From: Spirosoma sp. 48-14
GTDB taxonomy: Bacteria; Bacteroidota; Bacteroidia; Cytophagales; Spirosomataceae
NCBI RefSeq assembly: GCF_001898575.1
Contig: NZ_MKUD01000028.1
Span: 1-64,000, forward strand
Direction of reading: 5' to 3'
DNA length: 64,000 nucleotides
Part shown: in pieces, positions 7,861 through 16,935 of the stretch
How the letters are laid out: each line of letters opens with the position of its first letter
Position numbering within the stretch: position 1 is the stretch's first letter
Notes under the pieces: generated by a model
Seen by the model: the letters and a program-made list of their open reading frames with translations, nothing else
What the model was told of the DNA's origin: nothing
Databases searched by the model: none
Translations under genes and position numbers: made by a program

Positions 7861-9150
7861 TCAGACGGCCGTTACGTTCTTTTTCACTAAACCCATGGTT
7901 TCGCGCTGGCGTTGCTCCACGAATTTGCGGGCTTTGGCCGCCTTCGCTTTGGCCGCCTTAGGGTCTTTAGCCATCGCCAGTACGGTCGGCGCATAACGAG
8001 CGATGTCCTTTTCATTATCCATGTCGAAGAGCCAGTCGCCCAGGCCAATATCCCGCCACATAAACCCTTTGCTGGTTTGCTCGAAAAACCGACCCACAAT
8101 GGCGGGTATACCGTTGCCGATACACATAATGGGTGAGTGCATTTCTAAGCCGAACAGCCCCGCCGAACGAATATAGGTACTCACAGCCTCGTCTGTTAGC
8201 CAGTAATGATCGCGCCAGACCACTTTCGCTTTGACATCATCGGGGAGTTTATCCAGCAGAATTTCCTTACCCAGTTTCACCTGCGTTTCATCTTCCGGAC
8301 AAATCAGAACTTTCATCGGTGTCTGGCGTACAACGGCAATAATCGCTTCGCGGAGTGGTGCGTTATCGTGTTCGCGCATTTCCTTGTTTCGGGCATCCCG
8401 TTTCTCGTCGAAGGGGGTTTTCTTGGCCGGGATTTCCCAATACGGCGTAAAGCGAGTGCGTGGAATAACGCACATGAATTTCCCCTCTTCCAGGCCATGT
8501 TCTTTCATGAAGGTTGTGGCGGCCTGGTCGTTTCGCAAATCCACTCCAAACGCTCCATCCGGGCAAAACTCCATAACGGGACTCGTTACGCCGTTCGTTT
8601 TGGCAAACTCCAGCGAAACCGAATCGCGAAAAAGAGCAAAACGGGCTTTACTCAGTAACTCTACATCGACGGGATTGGGGGTCACCGCTGCTTTGGGATC
8701 GTTACTATAGACGCCAGGAAACGTAATCCCGTAAACGCCAAAAGGCTTGCCCGTTTCTTTATCCCATCGCTTTACGTCGTTGCGAGCCACCAGCGAAGGG
8801 CCAGAACCATGCAGCAAAAACACGCATTCTTTCATCGCTAGGGCAATTTCCTCCGGTGTTTTGATGATAGGCACCTTCGGAAAGCGTCGACGTAGTAGTT
8901 CATCTACGCCATTGTCCACGCTGGAAGGCCACAAGCGCACCTCAACATCGGGCAGGTATTTTTCCAGCAAGGCCAATACACCGGGCGTATGACCAATGTC
9001 GCCAATGTTGACCGTTTGCCAGGACGAACGCAGGATGATCGATTTTTTAGCAGCCAGGTTGTTTCCGGCAGCTTGCGCCAGGGCTGGAAGGCTTGTCAGA
9101 AGACCAATAAGGGCAGGGGTCTGTTTAAGAAAATCTCTTCGGTTTGCCAT
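7861..9150 (-). CDS. Exported polysaccharide pyruvyl transferase-fold protein, paralogue 1
   Basis: This protein (429 aa) has the same architecture as its downstream neighbour: a twin-arginine-type leader (NRRDFLKQ, hydrophobic stretch, ALAQA), then the pyruvyl transferase family fold with IGDIGHTPGVLALLEKYLP, LLHGSGPSLVARND and GLFGLEMHSPIMCIGNG. It follows susD by 128 bases on the same strand, so it is likely part of the same transcript. The conserved histidine/glycine blocks argue that the fold is retained. Whether it still uses phosphoenolpyruvate is unknown; modification or binding of a glycan handled by the SusCD pair is an inference from position. Confidence 0.8.
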   Translation of the reverse strand: MANRRDFLKQTPALIGLLTSLPALAQAAGNNLAAKKSIILRSSWQTVNIGDIGHTPGVLALLEKYLPDVEVRLWPSSVDNGVDELLRRRFPKVPIIKTPEEIALAMKECVFLLHGSGPSLVARNDVKRWDKETGKPFGVYGITFPGVYSNDPKAAVTPNPVDVELLSKARFALFRDSVSLEFAKTNGVTSPVMEFCPDGAFGVDLRNDQAATTFMKEHGLEEGKFMCVIPRTRFTPYWEIPAKKTPFDEKRDARNKEMREHDNAPLREAIIAVVRQTPMKVLICPEDETQVKLGKEILLDKLPDDVKAKVVWRDHYWLTDEAVSTYIRSAGLFGLEMHSPIMCIGNGIPAIVGRFFEQTSKGFMWRDIGLGDWLFDMDNEKDIARYAPTVLAMAKDPKAAKAKAAKARKFVEQRQRETMGLVKKNVTAV

Positions 9151-9278
9151 CGTTTTTAATCGTTTGCATTACGGCATTTACTTGTCGCCTGTCGGCAGTA
9201 GTTGTTCTGTAACGGCTGCAACCCAATCAATAACAACCAGTTGACGCACAGCCAATGACAGCGGAATGACGAGATGTA

Positions 9279-10721
9279 TTAATAACCAGGATTTTGTATC
9301 AGATTTGGGTTGGCGTCCATGTCGCTCTGCGGAATGGGCATCAAGACATGAAAGGGCTGAATGGTTGGGTTTCGGGCGAAACTGGTCTCGGCTTTTACGG
9401 CATCGAGCAGACGCCCGGTTCGAAGCAGATCAAAGCGACGGTTGTTCTCGAAAACCAGTTCCAGACGACGTTCCAGCCAGACGGCTTCTTTAAACTGCTG
9501 ATAGGTCAGTCCTGCCAAGGGCTCAAGACCCGCCCGCGTTCTGACCTTGTTCACAGCCGCATAGGCATCGGCCGTAGGGTTTTTGTTGGCTTCGTTTGTG
9601 GCTTCTGCAAACATCAGCAGTACATCAGAATAGCGCAGAATGGGCTTACTGGTACCTTCTCCACCAGCCACTTTGGACGTTTTATCCCACAGTTTCTGAA
9701 ACGATATAGCCTTGGTGAAATCGGGATCTGAAATAGACAGATTGGTCGTTACACCATTGTATACGTACGAGGTCAGGAACGTAACCGCTTTGCGCGTGTC
9801 CTTATCCGAATACAGGTTGTATAGCTGGGCCGTAGGTCGGGCGATTCCCGAACCCGTACCCGGATAAATAGGCGCTGAGCGAACCCCATACCCGCGCCCG
9901 TCACCATGTCCTTTCACATCGGTCAGGTACTGAATCTCAAAGATATTCTCTTTCCCTCCCCGTGCGGTCAGGGCAAATGCATCGGCAAAATTGGCATACA
10001 GATCATGTACACCGAGGTCCATCACTTCCTTGGCTTTAGCAGCTGCCTGCGCCCAATACGGTGAACCGGCCGTAGTACCGGCACGTGTCAGATACACTTT
10101 GGCCAGAATACCTTTGGCAGCTCCCAGCGTAGCCCGGCCCGATTCACTGGCGGGGTAGCTTTTAGGCAGTACTGTTTCCGCATCTTTCAAATCGGCTTCA
10201 ATCAGTTCATACACCTTATCGACTGGCTGCCGGGTAACGCCCAGCCCTTCCAGCGATGTCGTTTCGGTGGTTACAATGGGAACATCGCCATACAGACGAA
10301 CCAGGTTGAAATAATGCAGGGCCCGCAAAAATTTCGCTTCGGCGATGTACCGGCTTTTCAACGATTCATCCATCGAAATACCAGGCAACCGATTAATCAC
10401 AATATTGGATCGGTTGATGCCGTTGTAAGCACCCGAAAATTGCGACACGAACGTATTGGAGGGCGTAATGTTATACCGCCAAAGCAGAGGGCGGTCGGCC
10501 GATCCGGTCAGAAAAGGAATGGCATCATCGGTTGTCACCAGGTCCAGAAACGGATCGGTACCGCCAATTTGGGCGTAACAGGCACCCAGGGCCGCTTTGG
10601 CATCGTCGGCGGTTTTGTAATAGGTGACGTTGGTCAGATTGGTAACGGGCGAAAGGTCCAGCTGGTTTTCGCAGGCCGTCAGAAAAAGCGCCACAACAGG
10701 GGCTAGGAATTTGAATTTCAT
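9279..10721 (-). CDS. RagB/SusD-family outer-membrane lipoprotein
   Basis: This is the surface lipoprotein that captures ligand for the partner TonB-dependent channel (480 aa). The signal has lipobox LTAC at residues 14-17. The family helical core is visible, with YYKTADDAKAALGACYAQI near residues 34-52, RYIAEAKFLRALHYFNLVRLYGD, and the C-terminal ENNRRFDLLRTGR block. It ends in the typical PIPQSDMDANPNLIQNPGY. It follows susC by 14 bases. The ligand is unknown, and no glycoside hydrolase is encoded in this locus. Confidence 0.95.
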   Translation of the reverse strand: MKFKFLAPVVALFLTACENQLDLSPVTNLTNVTYYKTADDAKAALGACYAQIGGTDPFLDLVTTDDAIPFLTGSADRPLLWRYNITPSNTFVSQFSGAYNGINRSNIVINRLPGISMDESLKSRYIAEAKFLRALHYFNLVRLYGDVPIVTTETTSLEGLGVTRQPVDKVYELIEADLKDAETVLPKSYPASESGRATLGAAKGILAKVYLTRAGTTAGSPYWAQAAAKAKEVMDLGVHDLYANFADAFALTARGGKENIFEIQYLTDVKGHGDGRGYGVRSAPIYPGTGSGIARPTAQLYNLYSDKDTRKAVTFLTSYVYNGVTTNLSISDPDFTKAISFQKLWDKTSKVAGGEGTSKPILRYSDVLLMFAEATNEANKNPTADAYAAVNKVRTRAGLEPLAGLTYQQFKEAVWLERRLELVFENNRRFDLLRTGRLLDAVKAETSFARNPTIQPFHVLMPIPQSDMDANPNLIQNPGY

Positions 10722-10735
10722 GGCTAGGCAGTGGG

Positions 10736-13700
10736 TTAAAATTTCAGATTCAAGCCGACCAGTACCGTTTTAGCAGCCGGATACGCACCATAGTCCAGCC
10801 CCTGGCTCAGCGACGAACTCCCATACCGGTTCACTTCAGGGTCGTAGCCCGAGTATTTTGTGATGGTAAACCAGTTCTGCGCTGTCACATAAATTCGGGC
10901 TGAGGTCATCGACAGGCGGCTGAGCAGCGTTTTGGGGATTGTATAGCCCAGCGAGATATTTTTGACGCGTAAGTAGGAGCCATCTTCAACCTGGAAGCTC
11001 GATAGAATCCGCGAACCACCGGCGCTGTTGGCCCTGGGTATTTCGTTGCTGGGGTTTGTAGGTGTCCAGCGGTCCAGTACACGAGCCGATTGATTATTCC
11101 CGCCGGTCAGGTTGAGCAAATCGAAATTACCGTAATTGAGAATCTGATTCCCGTACGTACCCTGAACAAACACATTCAGGTCGAACCCTTTGTACGAAAA
11201 GGTGTTATTGAACCCACCAAACGACTTCGGATTTGAATTACCAATAATATCGCGATCATTATCGTTGATGACCCCGTCGCCATTCAGGTCTTTGTAGCGG
11301 ATGTCGCCAGGTTTGGCGCTGCCTTTTTGGGCCGATGCATCAATTTCGGCCTGATTCTGAAAAATACCGTCCGTCACGCGTCCGTAGAAATTACCCAGTG
11401 GACTTCCTACTTTCAACAGGATTGGGTTGACCGTCGTATTAAAGATCTGGGCATCGGTGCCGGTGGTAAACTGCTGTCGCCCATCGAGGGTCAGGATTTT
11501 GTTCTGGTTAAAGGTGATGTTGAACTCCGATGTCCAGCGGAAGCCGCCCCGATCGACATTGATCGTATTCAGGGAAAGTTCAAATCCTTTATTCTGGACA
11601 CTTCCGATATTCTTAAGTGTTGTCGAAAAGCCCGACGAGGTTGGAATCCCAACTCTAAACAACAGGTCGGAGGTAGTCTTGATGTAGTAATCGGCCGTTA
11701 CCTGAATGCGGTTGTTGAGCAGTCCGAAATCAACCCCTGCGTCGAACTGCGCATTTTTCTCCCAACGAAGATCTGGATTGGCAACACCGGCTGTTGCAGC
11801 GCCCGTGTTGAGCGCGCCACCCAGAATGTAAGCGTTTGAACTGATATTGGCCAGATACTGGTAATTCCCAATTTCCTGATTGCCCGACAAGCCATAGCTC
11901 AGCCGTAACTTGGCATCAGAAATGGCCGTCATATTTTTCATCCATTTCTCATTAGCCAATTTCCAGGCCAGCGCTCCCGAAGGGAAAAAACCAAATTTCC
12001 GGTTTGGCCCGAATCGGCTGGAGCCATCCCGACGCCCTGTCAGCGTCAGCAGGAATCGGTCATCGAAACCATAATTGACCCTGGCAATGTAGGAAATCAG
12101 CCGCCAGTCGCTGGACCCCGAACTCGGTGCTACCAGCGATGAACCCGCTCCCAGGTTGTTAAACTCGGCAAAATCGTCGGAAAAGGTATTGGCGTTGGCG
12201 CCAACGGTTTCGATGGCAAGGCCCTGAATGGTGTAGCCCAGTAAAGCATTAAGACTGTGACGAGGAGCCAGTTGCCGGGTGTAATTCAACGTATTCTCGT
12301 TCAGCCAGCCAATACTTTGCGTATTCCCCACCGAAGCACTTCCTCCCAACGTGGCACCGGCAGTGGTAAGTCGGGTTGCGTAATAATTGGTTTTTGTATT
12401 CTGGAGATCAGCTCCGAAGCTCGCCCGAAAATTCAGGCCGTCGATAATGGTATAATCCAAGAACGAGTTGGCCAGTAATCGAATCGTAGTGGCCGTATTC
12501 GTGATTTCGTTCGCAACAGCTAACGGATTATCAACCCCATAGCCATTCAGTGCTCCCGTGTTTTTGTAGTAACTTCCGTCGGCATTGTAAACCGGGAAAT
12601 TAGGCGCATAACTCAGCGCAGCACTGGTTACCCCACCCCCATTGTTACCATCCACTTCTGTTTTGGCATTGTTGCCTGTAGTAAACGCCCCCTGCATCGT
12701 CAGCCCCGCTTTCAAGCGCGAGGTCAGGTTATTGTCGAGGTTGGCGCGTAGGGTGTATCGTTTAAAGTTCGAATTGAGAATAATTCCCTGCTGGTCGTAA
12801 TAGCCAAACGAAACCGCATACCGGGATTTATCCGAACCACCCGATGCCGAAATCTGGTGACTTTGAATAGGGGCTTTCTGAAAAATTAAGGATTGCCAGT
12901 CGGTACCTGCTCCCAGCGTAGTCGGCAGGGGCTGGTCGGCGGTAGAGCCATCGAAATAAGGCTTGGCCCCTCCATTCACCCGCGCTTCGTTGACAAAATC
13001 GGCAAATTGCTGCGCGTTTAGCAACGGAATCGTACGACGTACCGATTGAACCCCATAATAGCCATCGTAGCTGATAACCGTTTTACCGGCTTTGCCCCGC
13101 TTGGTCGTGACCAGAACAACGCCATTCGAGCCACGCGAACCGTAAATAGCGGTTGCCGAAGCATCTTTCAGCACTTCAATACTTTCAATATCGTCGGTGT
13201 TGATGGAGTTCAGGTTCCCTGTTGGAAACCCATCGATGACGTAGAGTGGATCATTACTGGCGTTAACCGACCCAGACCCCCGAATACGAATGGTAGCACT
13301 GCCGCCCGGACGGGCCGAATTGGTAATGACCTGTACCCCAGCTGCCCGGCCCTGCATAGCCCTGTCGAGCGAAGGGATTGGCGTAGCTTTGATGTTGGCT
13401 TCTCCTACTTTGGCTACCGCCCCGGTCAGGTCACTTTTTTTAACGGTACCATACCCCACTACCACCACTTCGTCCAGATTCTTGTTGTCGGTTTTGAGTG
13501 TGATGTCGATTCGGCTGCGCTTTTCGACCATCAACTCCTGGGTTTGAAAACCGACAAAACTGAAAACCAATACCGCCGATTCATCTGGCACGGCAATCTG
13601 GTATTTCCCCTCCGTATTGGTCGACGTTCCCCGTTGGGTCCCTTTTACCAGTACGCTCACCCCAGGCAACCCTTCTCCTTTTTCATCGGTCACAGTACCC

Positions 13701-14089
13701 GATATTGTCAAATCGGCCAGCAATTCAGCAGGGTTCAATGGGCTCACGGATGGGCTGGCACTCTGGCCGTCATTTTTAAACAGTATAATCTGTTTTCCGG
13801 CCACTTCATACCGAATGTTCAATGGCGTCAACAGCTCATTGAGGGCTTCTTTCAACGTAGCGTAGCGGGAGTCCAGCGTAACTTTCTGATTCACCGGAAT
13901 CTCTCTGGGATTGTAGACAAAGAGTACTTCAGTCGATCGCTCCAGCGTGACCAGTGCCTTCTTCAGATTCGTTTTTTCGGTTTTCAGTGTGATGCGCTGG
14001 TTGAGCACTTCCTGTCCATGTGCATGGTGTGCATAGGTTGCACCCATGAACAGGATGGTTATCAGCAACTGAATAACCGAGAGTTTCAT
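10736..14089 (-). CDS. SusC/RagA TonB-linked outer-membrane receptor with STN domain
   Basis: This TonB-dependent uptake channel has a signal peptide, an STN signalling domain (about residues 30-100, starting RITLKTEKTNLKKAL), a carboxypeptidase-regulatory-like beta domain (ISGTVTDEKGEGLPG), a plug with VVVVGYGTVKKSDLTGAV, and a 22-strand barrel ending in LVGLNLKF. I place the start at the ATG at 14089 (1117 aa), because AGGAG sits seven bases upstream and a signal peptide follows at once; an in-frame ATG at 14131 would add 14 unlikely residues. The STN domain implies signalling to the FecR protein encoded just upstream. It pairs with the SusD protein downstream. Confidence 0.95.
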   Translation of the reverse strand: MKLSVIQLLITILFMGATYAHHAHGQEVLNQRITLKTEKTNLKKALVTLERSTEVLFVYNPREIPVNQKVTLDSRYATLKEALNELLTPLNIRYEVAGKQIILFKNDGQSASPSVSPLNPAELLADLTISGTVTDEKGEGLPGVSVLVKGTQRGTSTNTEGKYQIAVPDESAVLVFSFVGFQTQELMVEKRSRIDITLKTDNKNLDEVVVVGYGTVKKSDLTGAVAKVGEANIKATPIPSLDRAMQGRAAGVQVITNSARPGGSATIRIRGSGSVNASNDPLYVIDGFPTGNLNSINTDDIESIEVLKDASATAIYGSRGSNGVVLVTTKRGKAGKTVISYDGYYGVQSVRRTIPLLNAQQFADFVNEARVNGGAKPYFDGSTADQPLPTTLGAGTDWQSLIFQKAPIQSHQISASGGSDKSRYAVSFGYYDQQGIILNSNFKRYTLRANLDNNLTSRLKAGLTMQGAFTTGNNAKTEVDGNNGGGVTSAALSYAPNFPVYNADGSYYKNTGALNGYGVDNPLAVANEITNTATTIRLLANSFLDYTIIDGLNFRASFGADLQNTKTNYYATRLTTAGATLGGSASVGNTQSIGWLNENTLNYTRQLAPRHSLNALLGYTIQGLAIETVGANANTFSDDFAEFNNLGAGSSLVAPSSGSSDWRLISYIARVNYGFDDRFLLTLTGRRDGSSRFGPNRKFGFFPSGALAWKLANEKWMKNMTAISDAKLRLSYGLSGNQEIGNYQYLANISSNAYILGGALNTGAATAGVANPDLRWEKNAQFDAGVDFGLLNNRIQVTADYYIKTTSDLLFRVGIPTSSGFSTTLKNIGSVQNKGFELSLNTINVDRGGFRWTSEFNITFNQNKILTLDGRQQFTTGTDAQIFNTTVNPILLKVGSPLGNFYGRVTDGIFQNQAEIDASAQKGSAKPGDIRYKDLNGDGVINDNDRDIIGNSNPKSFGGFNNTFSYKGFDLNVFVQGTYGNQILNYGNFDLLNLTGGNNQSARVLDRWTPTNPSNEIPRANSAGGSRILSSFQVEDGSYLRVKNISLGYTIPKTLLSRLSMTSARIYVTAQNWFTITKYSGYDPEVNRYGSSSLSQGLDYGAYPAAKTVLVGLNLKF

Positions 14090-14125
14090 AAGCTCCTGAA
14101 AGGGAAGTAAATTTCTAGAACATCG

Positions 14126-14157
14126 ATCCATGAGATATAAGGGGTTTGCTCATGGAT
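14126..14157 (-). promoter_or_regulatory. Hairpin in the fecR-susC gap
   Basis: A perfect 9-base inverted repeat (ATCCATGAG with CTCATGGAT, 14-base loop) lies in the leader of susC, about 37 bases upstream of its start codon, and swallows the alternative upstream ATG. There is no T-tract. It could tune susC translation or processing of the fecR-susC transcript. This is sequence-seen structure with inferred function. Confidence 0.4.
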
Positions 14158-14245
14158 AGCGGCAACGAGGGGTAGATACTGTTTTTTTGTGATTATTTTT
14201 AGAAAAAATTTACTACATCACTATAATACCCTTACTATCAATCAT

Positions 14246-15352
14246 TTACTTTTCACACCCTTTACTATAAATGACAATCTGGCCATCAACCAGTTCGTAC
14301 GAAGAGCGGGTAATTTTACAAATCAGGTTGAGTTTGTCAAAGAGGGATTCGCCCGTCAGGTTGGCCGTCAGGTAGCAGTTTTCCAAACTCGAGGCATCAT
14401 AAACTACGGGTAATCCGTACGTTTTCTCGAGGAGAGTGAACACTTCGGTAACGGGAGCCTCGTCAAAAATATAATCGTTTACCGGTACTTTCTGGATCAC
14501 AATAGGCTTTTCGACTACCGATTTTACCAGCCGTTTTTCGGTCGTCGAGAACAATACCTGCTGGTTGGGTGTCAGCACAACACCGGCCGACTCATGCTTT
14601 CCGGGCTTCTGTTCGTGCTGTACATCCTTGCGCATATACACCGAAACTCGACCCGAATGAACAGCTACTTTTGCGTGGCTGGCATCGGCTGTTACCAGGA
14701 AACTGGTTCCTAAAACCTGAGTCGAAATCTGATCGGTATACACCCAGAACGGTTTCTTCGGATTTCGTTTTACTGAAAAGAAAGCCTGTCCGGTCAGGTA
14801 CACTTCGCGCTTAGCCTTATCGAACTGCTTTGGATACCGCAGTTTTCCTTTTGGATACAGGACGATGCGGCTACTGTCCTGTAAGATTAGTGTGCGTGGC
14901 TGAGTAGTTTCGTTGGTAATGTCGACAACATCACTCACCAGGGCTGGGCTGATATCGTCCAGTGAAGCCGGGGCCTGATGGGTAAGTTGCCCGGTATTTG
15001 GTTTCCATACATAGGTAAAGGCAGCGTAGCCCATACCCAGCATCAGCAAAATTGCAGCGGCTACGCGAAAAGTAGGCCTTTGCCAGAAAGGAATGACAAT
15101 CGGCTGACTATCCTGAACGATTCTGGTAAAGATATCTTCCAGCTCCATTGGCGACAGACCCGTATCTTTTTCTTCAAGGGACAGCAAAAATGCCCTGGCC
15201 AATTGCACTTTATCAGTACAGTCCACATTTTCGGCCAGCCATTCCAACCAAAACACTTCACTCAGGCTGTTACGATTGATTACCCAGTCCCGGAACAGTT
15301 CGTCCTGCGTGAAGTCATCAACGCTATAGTCTCGATAATGGGCGTTTTTCAT
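14246..15352 (-). CDS. FecR-family anti-sigma factor
   Basis: This 368-aa protein has the FecR layout: an N-terminal cytoplasmic sigma-binding part, one membrane span at about residues 94-116, a periplasmic FecR domain (SRIVLYPKGKLRYPKQF, REVYLTGQAFFSVKRN), and a C-terminal DUF4974 domain that resembles STN (FTLLEKTYGLPVVYD). It should transmit ligand-bound status of the SusC receptor to the ECF sigma factor encoded immediately upstream. The order sigma, fecR, susC, susD is the standard arrangement. Confidence 0.93.
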   Translation of the reverse strand: MKNAHYRDYSVDDFTQDELFRDWVINRNSLSEVFWLEWLAENVDCTDKVQLARAFLLSLEEKDTGLSPMELEDIFTRIVQDSQPIVIPFWQRPTFRVAAAILLMLGMGYAAFTYVWKPNTGQLTHQAPASLDDISPALVSDVVDITNETTQPRTLILQDSSRIVLYPKGKLRYPKQFDKAKREVYLTGQAFFSVKRNPKKPFWVYTDQISTQVLGTSFLVTADASHAKVAVHSGRVSVYMRKDVQHEQKPGKHESAGVVLTPNQQVLFSTTEKRLVKSVVEKPIVIQKVPVNDYIFDEAPVTEVFTLLEKTYGLPVVYDASSLENCYLTANLTGESLFDKLNLICKITRSSYELVDGQIVIYSKGCEK

Positions 15353-15490
15353 GAGAGAATATTGGGTGGAACTGACCCGCTGACCGGATCGAAACTGGAT
15401 TAGTGACCTATTTACATCCTATGGGTTTGGTGGCCTGTTGTAAACAGATGGCAGTTCAGCCATTGGGATACTCATCAATTAAGGCTTTTT

Positions 15491-16102
15491 TCAGAACGTT
15501 ACGTCGCCCAGCCAGGCTGCCAGCAACACAGCGCCAGCCCAGTTTTCCCGAAAAGTCTTAAAGGCAGCCTGCAACAAGTTCGAAACCGACTGCGGATTGA
15601 CGCCCATGATTTCAGCAATTTCGTCCCGATCCAGATTTTGATAATAACGCAGATAAATGACCTCACGCTGCCGTTTGGGCAACTGATTCAACGAATCTGA
15701 AATGCGCTGCGTAGTTTCTGCCAGACTTTCCTGTTCGATTACGGACCACTCGGGAGAGAACTCGACAAAGGTCAGATCATTTTCGAGATCGGTGGATTCA
15801 TCATCCCGATTGATTCGCTGTCGAAATCCTTCCCGTAACACCCGTTTCCGTACCGACCCCAGCAGATAAGCCCGAACACTTTCCGGCGTACTAACACGCG
15901 CCCGACGGCTCCAGATTTCGATAAATACTTCCTGAACACAGTCTTTTACAAAATCCTCATCCCGCACGAATTTGTAGCCATAGTTCTGCAATGCATTGAA
16001 ATAACGCTCGATGAGTTTTTTCAAGCCCAATTCACTACCCCCTTGTAGCTGTTGCCAGTACAGTAAATCCAGGCTGGCCTGAGTTTGTACATGCGTTTTC
16101 AT
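15491..16102 (-). CDS. ECF sigma factor (sigma-70 family)
   Basis: This is an extracytoplasmic-function sigma factor, 203 aa from the ATG at 16102. The longer frame to 16234 adds 44 residues without family features. Region 2 is seen in FVKDCVQEVFIEIWSRRARV and region 4 in LPKRQREVIYLRYYQNLD followed by EIAEIMGVNPQSVSNLL. It is expected to direct transcription of the following fecR-susCD genes when released by FecR. Confidence 0.92.
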   Translation of the reverse strand: MKTHVQTQASLDLLYWQQLQGGSELGLKKLIERYFNALQNYGYKFVRDEDFVKDCVQEVFIEIWSRRARVSTPESVRAYLLGSVRKRVLREGFRQRINRDDESTDLENDLTFVEFSPEWSVIEQESLAETTQRISDSLNQLPKRQREVIYLRYYQNLDRDEIAEIMGVNPQSVSNLLQAAFKTFRENWAGAVLLAAWLGDVTF

Positions 16103-16609
16103 CGAAAAGACCGATTTAGTGACGAGTTGGGAACTATGGTGGAATCGGGCAAACGCAGGCAGAGCAGTGTTGGCTACTACCAGATTGCCGCTTTGCCTGT
16201 CGTGATAACAGGAAACAGATCGATCAACGATCAACTAAAAAAGCGGAGTTAATTATTTTCTACCCAACTACCAGCCTGTTCAATATTTATTCCTAAAACC
16301 GAACAATACTATTTCAGTGACAGACAAAATAGTTGTGATAGAGCTTTGGTGAGAGAGCCAAACCGAGCATGGTTTTGCTTTTTGCCCCTAAAACCGGGAA
16401 TTATATCTAGGAATTCAGCCAGTTCAATGTAGTTCAGATTAAGAAAAGACAGCTGATAACAGACTCGCCATCGCATAAAAGAAGTAACCTTACTTTACAA
16501 CTACGATAAGTGGCGGCTTTAAACGCTACCCCCAAAAAAAAGCTATTTCTGAAACACCAACTGGAAGGTGCTTTTCAGAAATAGCTTTTTATTAAAACAC
16601 TTTCTTTTC
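16103..16609. other. Intergenic region upstream of the sigma gene
   Basis: About 500 bases contain no convincing gene. The only clear structure is the bidirectional terminator hairpin at 16534-16592. I could not identify a confident promoter by eye. Confidence 0.4.
16534..16592 (-). terminator. Terminator hairpin after LuxR-type gene
   Basis: AAAAAGCTATTTCTGAAA pairs with TTTTCAGAAATAGCTTTTT across an 18-base loop that contains a small inner stem. A-tract and T-tract flank the stem, so it can act on both strands. The natural user is the minus-strand regulator ending at 16610. Confidence 0.8.
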
Positions 16610-16828
16610 TTATAACGCCACAATACCCGTGCGTACAGCCCATAATGCCAGGCCAACCCGGCTTTTTACCTGTAGCCGATCGAACAATGATTCACGGTAC
16701 CCATCTACGGTGCGAGGGCTGACACACATTTGATCAGCAATTTGAACATAGGTCAGTTCAGAGCAGGCCAATTGCACAAACTGTGTTTCGCGCTGATTTA
16801 GTTTTACAGAATTGGATTGAACATGCAT
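16610..16828 (-). CDS. Stand-alone LuxR-type DNA-binding protein
   Basis: This is a very small regulator, 72 aa from the ATG at 16828 (an upstream in-frame ATG at 16882 gives 90 aa). It is essentially a lone GerE/LuxR helix-turn-helix: LNQRETQFVQLACSELTYVQIA, then the recognition helix region SPRTVDGYRESLFDRLQVKSR. There is no receiver or sensor domain. It ends near a strong terminator, so it is probably expressed alone. Target genes are unknown. Confidence 0.75.
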   Translation of the reverse strand: MHVQSNSVKLNQRETQFVQLACSELTYVQIADQMCVSPRTVDGYRESLFDRLQVKSRVGLALWAVRTGIVAL

Positions 16829-16935
16829 AGTATGGAGTGAGTTTATGAATGGTTTACCTATTAATGGACTGAATCTAACCAAACAGAAACACTAACTCCA
16901 AATCACATGAGTTAACGGTAGCTTTTTGGTCTTTT

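Noticed and set aside
7207-8710. Several 150-codon plus-strand frames opposite the pyruvyl-transferase-fold genes
   Set aside because: They occur at matching places in both paralogues because the sense genes are duplicated, so the pairing is a shadow effect.
13046-14110. Long plus-strand frame (354 codons) opposite susC
   Set aside because: It lies fully antisense to a complete SusC gene with clear domains; composition-driven shadow frame with no family features.
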